From: Halanaerobium polyolivorans
Lineage (GTDB): Bacteria; Bacillota; Halanaerobiia; Halanaerobiales; Halanaerobiaceae
NCBI RefSeq assembly: GCF_020711195.1
Contig: NZ_JAJFAT010000002.1
Location: forward strand, 124,001 to 188,000
DNA length: 64,000 bases
Direction: 5' to 3'
Shown: positions 52,097 to 60,439 of the stretch, piece after piece
Numbering within the stretch: position 1 is the stretch's first letter
Layout: every line of letters begins with the position of its first letter
Position numbers and translations under genes: made by a program
Notes under the pieces: model-generated
Database searches by the model: none
What the model saw: the letters and a program-made list of their open reading frames with translations, nothing else
Told to the model about the DNA's origin: nothing

Positions 52097-52711
52097 TTAT
52101 GCATTTTGGTAAAGCAGACGATGTCTGAGGTTAAACTCATATGAGAATGCATAACTGTGTTGAGCCTGCATTTCAAAAACAATTTTATTTGTCATTAAAA
52201 CACAAATTTTGAATGCAGCAGCAATATCATTTTTAAAAGTATATTCGTATTCAATAAATTTTTTGTGTTCATCTTCAATAAAATCTGCTATAGATTTTTT
52301 ATGAACTGGTCTGGTTTCAATATCTTCTTTGAAAAAGTCTGGATGTAAGTTTTGAGCAATTCTATTTAATTTCCACTCATAAAAAATGTGTTTTGCTTTT
52401 TCAAAAAAAGTTCCAGCCTCTAACTCTGGATCTGTATGAGCTCTACTAAAATAATCAGTAATATAGTGGAATAACTCTCCAAGTTTAACAGCAAATTTAT
52501 ATGGGTTTTGATCAGGGTTGATTTCTTTTAACTCTTCATATTCTTTATAAAAGTTTTCTATAGTCTCATCTTTAAAATGACTGATCCCAGTTTCTATGAT
52601 GTCTGGTTTTATACTTCCCCAGGTCAATGCTGTTTTGGAAAGCCATATATCGTCTTTTGCAAAATAATCATGAATTTTACCGGCCAACAATTTGTGTGTT
52701 CTAGTATCCAG
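52097..52711 (-). CDS. Zinc-dependent phospholipase C-like protein, probable CTG start
   Basis: The frame from TTG 52690 begins LLAGKIHDYF, with no ribosome binding site. Reading further upstream gives LDTRTHKLLAGKIHDYF, with the N-terminal TH that supplies a zinc ligand in this family. GGGAGG lies at 52725-52720, and the codon at the correct distance (8 bases) is CTG 52711. The frame has no ATG, GTG or TTG there. I infer a CTG start and 204 residues. Other zinc-ligand candidates are SHFKDE, GELFHYITDYFSRAH and HIFYEW. The fold is helical, like phospholipase C/P1 nuclease PF00882. Its substrate is unknown. Confidence 0.75.
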   Translation of the reverse strand: MDTRTHKLLAGKIHDYFAKDDIWLSKTALTWGSIKPDIIETGISHFKDETIENFYKEYEELKEINPDQNPYKFAVKLGELFHYITDYFSRAHTDPELEAGTFFEKAKHIFYEWKLNRIAQNLHPDFFKEDIETRPVHKKSIADFIEDEHKKFIEYEYTFKNDIAAAFKICVLMTNKIVFEMQAQHSYAFSYEFNLRHRLLYQNA

Positions 52712-52771
52712 TTTGACTACCTCCCGAAGATTTTTCTGATTTCTTAGAGCCGAATTTAATTAACTGATTTT

Positions 52772-52800
52772 ATTCTATCATAGATAAAAGCTTTTGACAA
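52772..52800 (-). promoter_or_regulatory. Promoter of the phospholipase C-like gene
   Basis: Minus strand: -35 TTGTCA (52800-52795), 17-base spacer, -10 TAGAAT (52777-52772) with TGA directly before it (extended -10). The start of transcription would be near 52765, about 40 bases before the ribosome binding site. Confidence 0.6.
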
Positions 52801-52867
52801 ATGGTAATTAATGTTAATAAGCAAAGAATTCTTATCTAATATTATAATTTTCAATATTAAATCTTGT

Positions 52868-52896
52868 TTGCTTAGTTCTAATTATTTTGATAATAT
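52868..52896 (+). promoter_or_regulatory. Promoter of rpiA
   Basis: -35 TTGCTT (52868-52873), 17-base spacer, -10 TAATAT (52891-52896) preceded by TGA (extended -10). It diverges from the phospholipase C-like promoter. Confidence 0.6.
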
Positions 52897-52934
52897 TTTA
52901 ATTGGAATATAATAATATAAGTGGAGTGATAATA

Positions 52935-53603
52935 ATGAATCCTAAAAAATTAACAGGAGAAAAGGCAGCAGATTTCATTACTGATGGTATGATGATTGGG
53001 CTTGGTACAGGTTCAACAGCTTATTACGCGATTAAAAAGGTAGGAGAAATGGTTAGGAATGGCCTTAATGTTAAAGCAGTACCAACCTCAAAAGAAACGG
53101 CAGATTTAGCCGCTGAAGAGGGAATTGAGCTAATTGAACTTTCTGAAGTTGAAAAGTTAGATATTACTATTGATGGAGCTGATGAAGTTGATCCAGATTT
53201 TAACCTTATTAAAGGAGGAGGGGGAGCTTTATTAAGAGAAAAAATTGTTGCAGCAGCTACTGAGAGATTAATTATTATAGTAGATGAATCTAAATTGGTA
53301 AATAAATTGGGTGACTTTTTATTACCGATTGAAGTAACTCCATTTAATTGGGAGTATACACAAAAGATGATCAATAAAATGGGGGCCACTTCTGAGATTA
53401 GAAAAAAAGGTGGAGAAATATTTGTAACTGATAATGATAATTACATATTAGATTGTGATTTTGGCAAAATTGAAAATCCAGAAAAACTAACCATTGATTT
53501 AAATACAATACCCGGTGTTGTTGAAAATGGTATATTTGCCAATATGGCTGAAATTGTTGTAGTCGGCTATAATGATGGTAAGATAGAAGTTATGTATAAA
53601 TAA
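52935..53603 (+). CDS. rpiA: Ribose-5-phosphate isomerase A
   Basis: ATG 52935 follows GTGGAGTG. The 222-residue product has the RpiA pattern: IGLGTGSTAYYAIKK near the N-terminus, TIDGADEVDPDFNLIKGGGGALLREKIVA (in pieces) with the catalytic Glu, DESKLVNKLG and PGVVENGIFANMAEIVVVG. It interconverts ribose 5-phosphate and ribulose 5-phosphate in the pentose phosphate pathway. Single gene with its own promoter. Confidence 0.95.
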   Translation: MNPKKLTGEKAADFITDGMMIGLGTGSTAYYAIKKVGEMVRNGLNVKAVPTSKETADLAAEEGIELIELSEVEKLDITIDGADEVDPDFNLIKGGGGALLREKIVAAATERLIIIVDESKLVNKLGDFLLPIEVTPFNWEYTQKMINKMGATSEIRKKGGEIFVTDNDNYILDCDFGKIENPEKLTIDLNTIPGVVENGIFANMAEIVVVGYNDGKIEVMYK

Positions 53604-53625
53604 TTACAGCATAAAACTTAAAAAT

Positions 53626-53676
53626 GCACTCTTTTTGAAGCTAAGAATTTTTAATCAAAACCTTTAAAAAGAGTGC
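53626..53676. terminator. Hairpin between rpiA and the glutaredoxin gene
   Basis: Stem GCACTCTTTTT / AAAAAGAGTGC (11 bp, perfect) around a 29-base loop, between convergent genes. Confidence 0.6.
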
Positions 53677-53684
53677 TTCTTTAA

Positions 53685-53927
53685 CTATTTATCAAGCTTA
53701 TTATTTTGCAGCCATTTAATAATATCATCAGATTCGTAGAGAGCTTCACCATCAATGAATAAACAGGGTACCTGTCTTTTTCCCCCAACAGCTACTAAAG
53801 TTTTAGCTGCTTCCTTATCTTTATTTATATTCTTTAAATTAAGTTCCAGATTATTTTTGTTGATAAATCTTGTTACTTTCCTACAATAAGGGCAGGCTGG
53901 ATAATAATATAATTTTAGTTCTTGCAT
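53685..53927 (-). CDS. Glutaredoxin-like protein
   Basis: 80 residues, glutaredoxin fold: ELKLYYYPACPYCRKVTRFI with the CPYC redox motif at about residues 12-15, then a cis-Pro region RQVPCLFIDGEALYESDDI. It reduces disulfides or mixed thiols. No glutathione system is visible, so it may act with another thiol reductant. Preceded by AGGATG. Single gene, convergent with rpiA. Confidence 0.88.
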   Translation of the reverse strand: MQELKLYYYPACPYCRKVTRFINKNNLELNLKNINKDKEAAKTLVAVGGKRQVPCLFIDGEALYESDDIIKWLQNNKLDK

Positions 53928-54033
53928 CGCTGTTCATCCTTTCAAATTTATTATTTCATTATTAATTATTCTCTTAAAAAACAACAAATCCTTTTAGATA
54001 AAGCAATTATTAGATTTTAGAAGGAGGAAATAA

Positions 54034-54090
54034 ATCAATTCTGAAAAAACAGATCAAAATATGTATTTAAAGAAAAAGAGAAAAGGCTAA
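54034..54090 (+). CDS. Possible 18-residue peptide with ATC start
   Basis: The 356-base gap 53928-54283 holds a strong ribosome binding site AGAAGGAGG at 54019-54027. Six bases later ATC 54034 opens a frame, NSEKTDQNMYLKKKRKG after the initiator, ending at TAA 54088. There is no ATG, GTG or TTG at useful spacing. It may be a real small basic peptide with a rare start or a relic. Little else is seen in the gap besides the M23 promoter. Confidence 0.25.
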   Translation: MNSEKTDQNMYLKKKRKG

Positions 54091-54163
54091 AATAACTTAG
54101 GAAGTAAAATAATTCTAAATTTTATAAATTAAATAAATTTTTGATAAAATTTATGCATAACTC

Positions 54164-54192
54164 TTTTAAATTTATGTGTTTTTTGATATAAT
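54164..54192 (+). promoter_or_regulatory. Promoter of the LysM/M23 peptidase gene
   Basis: An extended -10 TGATATAAT (hexamer TATAAT at 54187-54192) with a weak -35 (TTTTAA) at 17 bases. Confidence 0.5.
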
Positions 54193-54283
54193 AATAGAAA
54201 TAGTTAGTTTTCAGTTAAAATTACTAATATTTTTTTGCATAAGGTAAAACTTTTGAAAATAACTTGAGAAGGTGGAGAGTAGA

Positions 54284-55279
54284 TTGAGAAGAAGAGAACG
54301 TTTAATCGGTTTTTTCATTATTTTTGTATTGCTTACATTTTCTGCTTATAGTAATTCGATGAATGTTGGGGGAAATCTAAATGCTTTTTCAAATCAAAAT
54401 ATCGTTGAGAGCATAAATACTGAAGAAAATAGCAGAGAAAATAATAATGGACAGAGCTCTTCCTTAAGTGAGAATAAATCAGAAGACAGAGAGCAGCTAA
54501 ATGCTCAGCTGGAAATTGATAATTCACAAAGTAGAGATAAAGCAAATCAAGTTAAAGAAGTTAAAAGTTTAACAGAAGAAATTAAAGTACATACTGTTAA
54601 AAGCGGTGAAACACTTTGGGATATCGCGCGTAATTACTCTTTAAATATCGATTCTTTAATTGGAGCAAACAAGATTAGCAATATGAATAATATTCAACCA
54701 GGTCAGGAATTTAAAATTCTGCCTGTAAGAGGTATATTATATCAGGTATCACCTGGTGAGAGTATAAATAGTATATCAGAGCAATTTGACATAAATACTG
54801 AAACAATAAGAAAAGATAATAATATTGCAGATGGTGAAGATCTAAGAGTGGATCAAAAGTTAGTTTTAAGAGGAGCTAAACCAGAATTAACATATCAAGA
54901 TCGACTGGATGAAAAATTAATGTTTCCTATTAATACAAGAATTACTTCACCTTATGGTCCAAGGTGGGGGCGTATGCATTATGGTGTTGATTTTGCAGCC
55001 CCAATGGGTAGTCCAATTAGAGCTGCATCTTCTGGTAGGGTTGTTTTTAGTGGTTGGTCTGGTGGTTATGGTAAAGTCATTATTATTGAACATAGAAAAG
55101 GTTTAAGAACATTATATGCTCATAATTCACAGCTACTAGTCAGTGAAAGACAGACTGTAGATAGAGGACAGGTTATAGCACGTTCTGGAAACACAGGTAA
55201 TTCTACTGGTCCTCATTTACATTTTGAAGTTCAGATAAATGGTAGAGCAGAAAATCCAATGGATTATCTACATAGATAA
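54284..55279 (+). CDS. LysM-M23 peptidoglycan endopeptidase
   Basis: TTG 54284 fits the ribosome binding site GGTGGAG, giving 331 residues. A short signal-anchor (RLIGFFIIFVLLTFSAYS) is followed by a Ser/Asn/Glu-rich stretch and two LysM domains (HTVKSGETLWDIARNYSL, YQVSPGESINSISEQFDI). The C-terminal M23 domain has zinc motif HYGVDFAAPMGSPI and HLHFEVQINGRAENP. It should cut peptide cross-links in the envelope, or work as a division or sporulation factor. Single gene with its own promoter and terminator. Confidence 0.92.
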   Translation: MRRRERLIGFFIIFVLLTFSAYSNSMNVGGNLNAFSNQNIVESINTEENSRENNNGQSSSLSENKSEDREQLNAQLEIDNSQSRDKANQVKEVKSLTEEIKVHTVKSGETLWDIARNYSLNIDSLIGANKISNMNNIQPGQEFKILPVRGILYQVSPGESINSISEQFDINTETIRKDNNIADGEDLRVDQKLVLRGAKPELTYQDRLDEKLMFPINTRITSPYGPRWGRMHYGVDFAAPMGSPIRAASSGRVVFSGWSGGYGKVIIIEHRKGLRTLYAHNSQLLVSERQTVDRGQVIARSGNTGNSTGPHLHFEVQINGRAENPMDYLHR

Positions 55280-55294
55280 AATAAAATATTAATT

Positions 55295-55338
55295 AACTCT
55301 CTTCTAATTATTAAGCATAAGCAGAAGGGAGTTTTTTA
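55295..55338 (+). terminator. Terminator after the M23 peptidase gene
   Basis: Stem AACTCTCTTCT / AGAAGGGAGTT (one mismatch) around a 17-base loop, followed by TTTTT. Confidence 0.75.
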
Positions 55339-55339
55339 T

Positions 55340-55403
55340 TTGACATAACAATTAACTTATCTTATAATTTAATTAATGAATATTTGAATAATTGTTCATA
55401 TAT
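55340..55403 (+). promoter_or_regulatory. Promoter and ArsR/SmtB-type operator of the metal efflux operon
   Basis: Consensus promoter: TTGACA (55340-55345), 17-base spacer, TATAAT (55363-55368). At 55380-55403 lies a 24-base near-perfect palindrome with half-sites TGAA and TTCA (TGAATAATTGTTCA core), the pattern bound by ArsR/SmtB/CadC repressors. It covers about +5 to +29, so a bound repressor would block transcription. The ArsR-type gene at 57600 is the likely source. Confidence 0.8.
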
Positions 55404-55431
55404 AGTTATATTGTGAAGAGGGGGCAGCATA

Positions 55432-57555
55432 ATGGCAGAAGAAAAAGAAGAATATCAAATAGAGGGGCTAAGTTGTTCAAGTTGTGGATTGAAAATTGAA
55501 AAAGAAGCTCAAAAAATAGAAGGTTTAAAGAATGTAGAACTCAACTTTGCCACTTCAACCATTAATGTTTTAGGTGATAGCCATAAAGTTTCAAATTTAG
55601 AAAAAGAACTACAAAAAATTTCTAATAGAATAGAAACTGGAGTTAAAATAACAAAAAAGAGTAATGATGGAAATTCAAAAGCTTTAAAAGTTATTTCATT
55701 AAAAGAATATTTATGGATTAAAAAAGATCTTATTATTGGAGCAATAATTTTCTTTTTTGCCCTAGGTATTTCTTATACTAATTATTTTAGTGCTAACTTC
55801 TGGGATAATCTTATTTTAGTTTTTTATCTAAGTGCCTATTTGCTGATAGGTTGGCCGGTTTTAAAAGCAGCATTCAGAAATATTGGTAGAGGTCAAATTT
55901 TTGATGAGAATTTTTTAATGACCATTGCTACTTTTGGGGCATTTGCAATTAATGAATATCCAGAAGCTGTTGCTGTAATGCTGTTTTATATGATTGGTGA
56001 ACTTTTTCAGGAAAGAGCGGTTAATGATTCAAGACGCTCTATAAAAGATTTAATGGATATCAAGGCTGAATATGCTAATTTAATTAAAGATGATGCAATT
56101 GTTCAAGTTAAGCCTGAAGAAATAAAAGTTGGAGAAGAGATAGTTGTTAAAGCAGGAGAAAAAATACCACTTGATGGAAAAGTAATTAGTGGTAATTCAG
56201 CTGTAGAAACTTCTGCCTTAACCGGTGAGTCATTACCAAGAGAGGTTGAAAGTGGAGATGATGTTTTAAGTGGAATGGTAAACTTAAATCAGCTTTTAAC
56301 CATTAAGGTAAGCAAAGAATATAATCAATCCACTGTTAAAAAAATATTAGATTTGGTTGAAAATGCCAGCTCTAAAAAAGCAAAAACAGAAAAATTTATT
56401 ACAAAATTTGCTCGTTATTATACACCTTTTGTGGTTGGAATTGCTTTTCTTGTAGCTGTACTACCACCACTATTAACTGGTGCTGCTTTTAATACCTGGT
56501 TTTACAGAGCATTGATTTTTTTAGTTGTTTCTTGTCCTTGTGCTCTGGTTGTTTCAATTCCACTTGGTTTTTTTGGTGGAATAGGACTTGCCTCAAAAAA
56601 TGGAATTTTGGTGAAAGGTGGAAATTATTTAGAAGCTTTAAATTCGGTTGATAAAATAGTATTTGATAAAACTGGAACCCTAACTAAGGGTAGCTTTGAG
56701 GTTACAGAAGTAAAATCTTTCAGCAACTACAGTGAAAATGAATTATTAAAGCTTGCAGCTGAAATTGAACAGTTCTCAAACCATCCTATTGCCCAATCTA
56801 TTATTGAAGCAGCAGATGGATATCAGAACCATTCTTCAGATTCTGTATATAAGGAGATTAGTGGTGCTGGAATAAAGGCACAATTAAATGGCAAAACTTA
56901 TTTAGCAGGAAATAAGAGATTAATGGAGAATAATGGTATTAAGCTAGAATTTGATGAAGCAAATGCTACAGTTGTTTATTTAGCGGAAGCTGGTAATTAT
57001 TTAGGCTATATTTTAATAAGTGACCAGATAAAAGCAGACTCTTTTGAGGCTATTAAGAAATTAAAAGCGATGAATATAAAAAATATTACAATGTTGACTG
57101 GTGATAATAATGCTTCAGCTAAAGAAGTTGCTTCAAATCTAGGGATTGATCATTACTATGCTGAATTATTACCAGATCAAAAAATCGAAAAAATCGAGTC
57201 TTTATTAGAAAAAGATAAAAAATTAGCCTTTGTTGGTGATGGAATTAATGATGCACCTGTTTTAGCGAGATCTGATCTAGGTATAGCTATGGGAGGTTTA
57301 GGTTCTGATGCTGCAATAGAAGCTGCAGATATAGTATTGATGACAGATGAACCATCTAAAATAGCAGCAGCTTTAGAAATAGCTAAAAAAACTAAAAGAC
57401 TTGTCTGGCAGAATATTGTTATGGCACTTTCTATTAAAGCTGTTGTTATGATTTTGAGTGTTTTTGGTCTAGCCTCTATGTGGGCTGCAGTATTTGCAGA
57501 TGTAGGAGTTGCTTTAATGGCCCTCTTTAATGTGATGAGAATTTTAAAGTCATGA
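55432..57555 (+). CDS. cadA: Heavy-metal P-type ATPase (Cd/Zn/Pb export type)
   Basis: 707 residues. An N-terminal HMA domain has CSSC at 15-18. Membrane segments are followed by the actuator TGE motif (ALTGESLPR), the transmembrane CPC motif (VVSCPCALVVS) and DKTGTLTKG with the phosphorylated Asp. HP (FSNHPIA) and GDGINDAP follow. The CPC type with one HMA and an ArsR-type gene behind it fits zinc/cadmium/lead export (CadA/ZntA). The exact metal needs testing. It shares a transcript with the repressor gene. Confidence 0.92.
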   Translation: MAEEKEEYQIEGLSCSSCGLKIEKEAQKIEGLKNVELNFATSTINVLGDSHKVSNLEKELQKISNRIETGVKITKKSNDGNSKALKVISLKEYLWIKKDLIIGAIIFFFALGISYTNYFSANFWDNLILVFYLSAYLLIGWPVLKAAFRNIGRGQIFDENFLMTIATFGAFAINEYPEAVAVMLFYMIGELFQERAVNDSRRSIKDLMDIKAEYANLIKDDAIVQVKPEEIKVGEEIVVKAGEKIPLDGKVISGNSAVETSALTGESLPREVESGDDVLSGMVNLNQLLTIKVSKEYNQSTVKKILDLVENASSKKAKTEKFITKFARYYTPFVVGIAFLVAVLPPLLTGAAFNTWFYRALIFLVVSCPCALVVSIPLGFFGGIGLASKNGILVKGGNYLEALNSVDKIVFDKTGTLTKGSFEVTEVKSFSNYSENELLKLAAEIEQFSNHPIAQSIIEAADGYQNHSSDSVYKEISGAGIKAQLNGKTYLAGNKRLMENNGIKLEFDEANATVVYLAEAGNYLGYILISDQIKADSFEAIKKLKAMNIKNITMLTGDNNASAKEVASNLGIDHYYAELLPDQKIEKIESLLEKDKKLAFVGDGINDAPVLARSDLGIAMGGLGSDAAIEAADIVLMTDEPSKIAAALEIAKKTKRLVWQNIVMALSIKAVVMILSVFGLASMWAAVFADVGVALMALFNVMRILKS

Positions 57556-57599
57556 TCTAATCGACTAGGTACAAACTTCAAAAGGATGGAGTGTTAAAT

Positions 57600-57986
57600 A
57601 TGCTTGAACAAAGCAAAAGAGAAGCTTTAAAAGAAGAAATATGTGATGTTTGTGAGATTTTTAATCCTAATCATGAAGTTGTAGAATTGATGAAACAACA
57701 GGAATTAGAAGATAGAGTAGTATTTGATTTGGCAGAGTTATTTAAAACTATTGCTGATCCAACCAGGATTAAAATTTTATATGCTCTAAAAGAGAGAGAA
57801 CTTTGTGTTTGTGACCTTTCTGAGCTTTTAGATATGAGTTCTTCTGCAATTTCTCATCAGTTGAGAGTGCTGCGTAATAACAAACTTGTTAAGTTCCGCA
57901 AAGAAGGAAGGTCAGTTTATTATTCACTTGATGACAGCCATGTTTTGAGTCTTTTTAGACAGGGACTTGAACATGTTTTAGAATAA
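57600..57986 (+). CDS. ArsR/SmtB-family metal-responsive repressor (CadC-like)
   Basis: ATG 57600 is the best start; GTG 57591 is earlier. The 128-residue product has a winged helix with LFKTIADPTRIKILYALKE, ELCVCDLSELLDMSSSAISHQLRVL. The CVC of the alpha-3/alphaR metal site and an N-terminal CDVCEIF match CadC-type metal sensing. Repression is relieved by Cd, Pb or Zn in CadC. It lies 44 bases after the ATPase gene and should act on the palindrome at 55380. Confidence 0.9.
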   Translation: MLEQSKREALKEEICDVCEIFNPNHEVVELMKQQELEDRVVFDLAELFKTIADPTRIKILYALKERELCVCDLSELLDMSSSAISHQLRVLRNNKLVKFRKEGRSVYYSLDDSHVLSLFRQGLEHVLE

Positions 57987-58010
57987 GCAATAGTTTGCAA
58001 AATGATTATT

Positions 58011-58043
58011 TAATCCCTGCTTTAAAGCAGGGATTATTTTTTT
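58011..58043 (+). terminator. Terminator of the metal efflux operon
   Basis: Perfect palindrome TAATCCCTGC / GCAGGGATTA around TTTAAA, followed by TTTTTTT. Confidence 0.9.
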
Positions 58044-58075
58044 GACAGCTAAATATATAATATGGAACTATAATG

Positions 58076-58109
58076 AAATAATAAAATTCTAGCAAAAAAT
58101 AAAATAGAA
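58076..58109 (+). repeat. 34-bp direct repeat, copy at the methyltransferase 5' end
   Basis: 34 bases identical to 58625-58658. Both copies are in the same reading frame, coding for NNKILAKNKIE. The first copy ends where the normal methyltransferase sequence (LLNNTFSDLD) begins. Confidence 0.9.
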
Positions 58110-58799
58110 TTACTTAATAATACTTTTAGTGATCTAGATAATGAGCAGAGCATATTAGATGTTGGTTGTGGTACAGGTAGCTATGCTCTGGAATTAGCTA
58201 AAAAAGGCTACAGGGTGACTGGGATTGATTTAGATCCAGAAATGATAGAATTAGCTAAACAAAAGAAAGCTGCCTTAAATGATACTGAAGCCCAGCAAAG
58301 ACTTGACTTTTTTAAACTAGGCATGTTAGAACTTAATGAAGAGTTTAATGAAAGCAGTTTTTCAGGTATCTATATCATTGGTAATGTTTTGGTTCATTTA
58401 AATAAAGCTGAGATTAAAGAATTTATTCAAATTTTAAAAGGGTTATTAAAAAAAGAAGGAAAGATTTTGATTCAGATTATTAATTATCAACGTATTTTAG
58501 ATTTAGGCTTAAAAGGTTTGGCAACACTTTATAGTAAAGATGGAAAAATCCGTTTTGAAAGGGATTATGAATATGATGAGCATAATAATAAAATCTATTT
58601 TAAAACAACTTTAGTAGAGCAAAAAAATAATAAAATTCTAGCAAAAAATAAAATAGAACTTTATCCATTAACAAAAGATGAACTAATAGATATACTTGAG
58701 TCAGCAGCTTTTAATATTGAGGCAATCTATGGTAATGCAGCTGGTGAGCCTTTTAAAAAATTAGAATCTACACCCTTGATCTTAACAGCTTCAAAATAA
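58077..58799 (+). pseudogene. SAM-dependent methyltransferase gene with damaged 5' end
   Basis: The reading frame holds a class I methyltransferase: SILDVGCGTGSYALELAKKGY (motif I), VTGIDLDPEMIELAKQK (motif II), then a full C-terminal part with IYIIGNVLVHLNKAEI and ILKGLLKKEGKILIQIINYQ. The only normal start in frame, GTG 58215, lies after motif I, so it would give a protein without it. Upstream the frame is open only to TGA 58074, with no usable start and no ribosome binding site. Bases 58076-58109 are an exact copy of 58625-58658 inside the same gene, in the same frame. The original first 35 or so codons seem to have been replaced or lost. Either a pseudogene, a rare recombination, or an assembly error. 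Confidence 0.65.
58625..58658 (+). repeat. 34-bp direct repeat, internal copy
   Basis: The copy inside the methyltransferase gene, in the natural context VEQKNNKILAKNKIELYPL. It is probably the donor. Confidence 0.9.
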
Positions 58800-58835
58800 T
58801 CTTTATTAAATTAGTTGAAAACAGGAAGTGAAGTA

Positions 58836-59447
58836 ATGACAAAAAAAAATGCAATATTATTAGCAGGTGGAGAAAGCAGCCGTTATGGTGGAAATAAAGC
58901 TTTAATTGAAATTAAAGGAAAGACTTTAATCGAAATTATTTATAATAAATTAAATAGTCATTTTGATAGGGTAATTGTTATTGCAAATGATTATGAGTAT
59001 AATTTTCTAAAGGGGGCAGAACTGAGGGAAGACCTTATAAAAGATAAAGGTCCATTGGCTGGTCTTTATACAGGCCTCTATTATTCAGATAGTGAATATA
59101 ATTTTTTAGCAGCCTGTGACATGCCTTTTTTAAGGCAGGAATATTTTTCTTTTTTAGAATCATATTGTCATAATAATTATCAAATAATTGTTTCAGAATA
59201 CAGAGAGTTTCTTGAACCATTTGCTGCTTATTATCACAAAGATCTTCTAGCTTTAATTAAAAAAAACATAGAAAATAATAATTTGCGGATTAAATCATTT
59301 TATAAGCAGAGTAATATTAAAATTATAAAGGAGAATATTTTAGCTGAGCATTTTGATTTGAATGAAATATTTTTTAATATTAATTATCCAGAAGACAAAA
59401 TTAAAGCAAAAAAAATATTGAGTTTTAAATCATTTAAAAAAAGTTGA
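58836..59447 (+). CDS. mobA: Molybdenum cofactor guanylyltransferase
   Basis: ATG 58836 follows AGGAAGTG; 203 residues. The NTP-transferase motif LLAGGESSRYGGNKALIEI is at the start, followed by KDKGPLAGLYTGLY and AACDMPFL with the metal-binding Asp. MobA joins GMP to molybdopterin, making the MGD cofactor of molybdoenzymes. No other moco gene is present here. The end is Lys/Phe-rich. Confidence 0.88.
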   Translation: MTKKNAILLAGGESSRYGGNKALIEIKGKTLIEIIYNKLNSHFDRVIVIANDYEYNFLKGAELREDLIKDKGPLAGLYTGLYYSDSEYNFLAACDMPFLRQEYFSFLESYCHNNYQIIVSEYREFLEPFAAYYHKDLLALIKKNIENNNLRIKSFYKQSNIKIIKENILAEHFDLNEIFFNINYPEDKIKAKKILSFKSFKKS

Positions 59448-59479
59448 ATTAATAATTTAGATAAGAAAGGAGCTTGAGA

Positions 59480-60352
59480 ATGAAAAGATTCTTAATTTTT
59501 ATAACTGTTATTTTTATTATCTTTTTAACTAGTCCTATTGTTATGGCCCAGTTAGTTGAGGTCTCAAGTCTTAATTATTATACTGCTAGAAGAATTGATG
59601 TTTCAGAGCTTCGCTTTTATGGTAACCCTACTCCTAATTTATTTGATTATAATAGTGTTATCATAGGTGAAGTCAGAAATAACAGCACTGAGTATATGAC
59701 AAAAGTACAAATTAAATTAGAAATTTACGATGGAGAAGATTTAATTGCAGAAAAAACAGTTTCTCCTCTTAGTTATCCTTTAGTTCCAGGTCAAACTACT
59801 CCTTTTATATTTCCTCAACTCTCTGATATAGTACCTCTTTCTGGTGAGAGTGAAGAGATTAAAGGCCTTTTTGCTTTAGATGATACTTCAGAAGATTGGG
59901 ATAGTAAAAAAGATTTATTTTTAGACCCAAGAATTGAGATTTATGTTGATAGTTATGAAGAAGATGAGTATCCTCCAAATTTAAAAATTGACCTTAATAA
60001 TGAGAATTTAAGATTAAAAAACATCTATAGAAGTGGTGAAAATAGAGATGTTGTTAATTATGATTATAGTATAGAGCATCTAGGTGGGAATAAGATTGGA
60101 AAACTTTATAATTCTGGTATAGGAGTATATAAAGGGACTGAACTAATTTATCTTGCTTCAAGCAGAAATACCTGTGATACTTTAGTTAATGAAGATAAGG
60201 CCGCTTCTTTAGACTACTCTTTATCAATACCTAAACATATAGAAAAGAATGCTAGTAATTTTAGATTATTTGCAACTGGTCAGCTGGCTCATGAAATATT
60301 TTTTGAAGAAAATCAGGCTGGTGAAACAACTATGATCTTTAAACTTAAATAA
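59480..60352 (+). CDS. Hypothetical secreted protein with FxLYD-like domain
   Basis: ATG 59480 follows AAAGGAG; 290 residues with a signal peptide (KRFLIFITVIFIIFLTSPIVMA). The segment VIIGEVRNNSTEYMTKVQIKLEIYDGEDLIAEK and PLVPGQTTPF resembles the FxLYD/DUF3426 beta domain, found in many envelope proteins. The C-terminal half (residues about 150-290) looks like a second beta domain. Function is unknown. The valS T-box leader follows. Confidence 0.7.
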   Translation: MKRFLIFITVIFIIFLTSPIVMAQLVEVSSLNYYTARRIDVSELRFYGNPTPNLFDYNSVIIGEVRNNSTEYMTKVQIKLEIYDGEDLIAEKTVSPLSYPLVPGQTTPFIFPQLSDIVPLSGESEEIKGLFALDDTSEDWDSKKDLFLDPRIEIYVDSYEEDEYPPNLKIDLNNENLRLKNIYRSGENRDVVNYDYSIEHLGGNKIGKLYNSGIGVYKGTELIYLASSRNTCDTLVNEDKAASLDYSLSIPKHIEKNASNFRLFATGQLAHEIFFEENQAGETTMIFKLK

Positions 60353-60397
60353 CTATATAATTTTTTAATTTTAATCATTGAAATTAATTATTAGCTC

Positions 60398-60427
60398 TTG
60401 ACAGATAAAGGTTTAATAAGATATCAT
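60398..60427 (+). promoter_or_regulatory. Promoter of the valS T-box transcript
   Basis: -35 TTGACA (60398-60403), 18-base spacer, -10 TATCAT (60422-60427); transcription would begin near 60434, just before stem I of the T-box. Confidence 0.65.
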
Positions 60428-60439
60428 ATTAACGATAGT

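Noticed and set aside
58215-58799. Methyltransferase taken as an intact gene from GTG 58215
   Set aside because: Motif I lies upstream of that codon in the same frame, so the frame from GTG would be a truncated enzyme; a damaged 5' end fits better.
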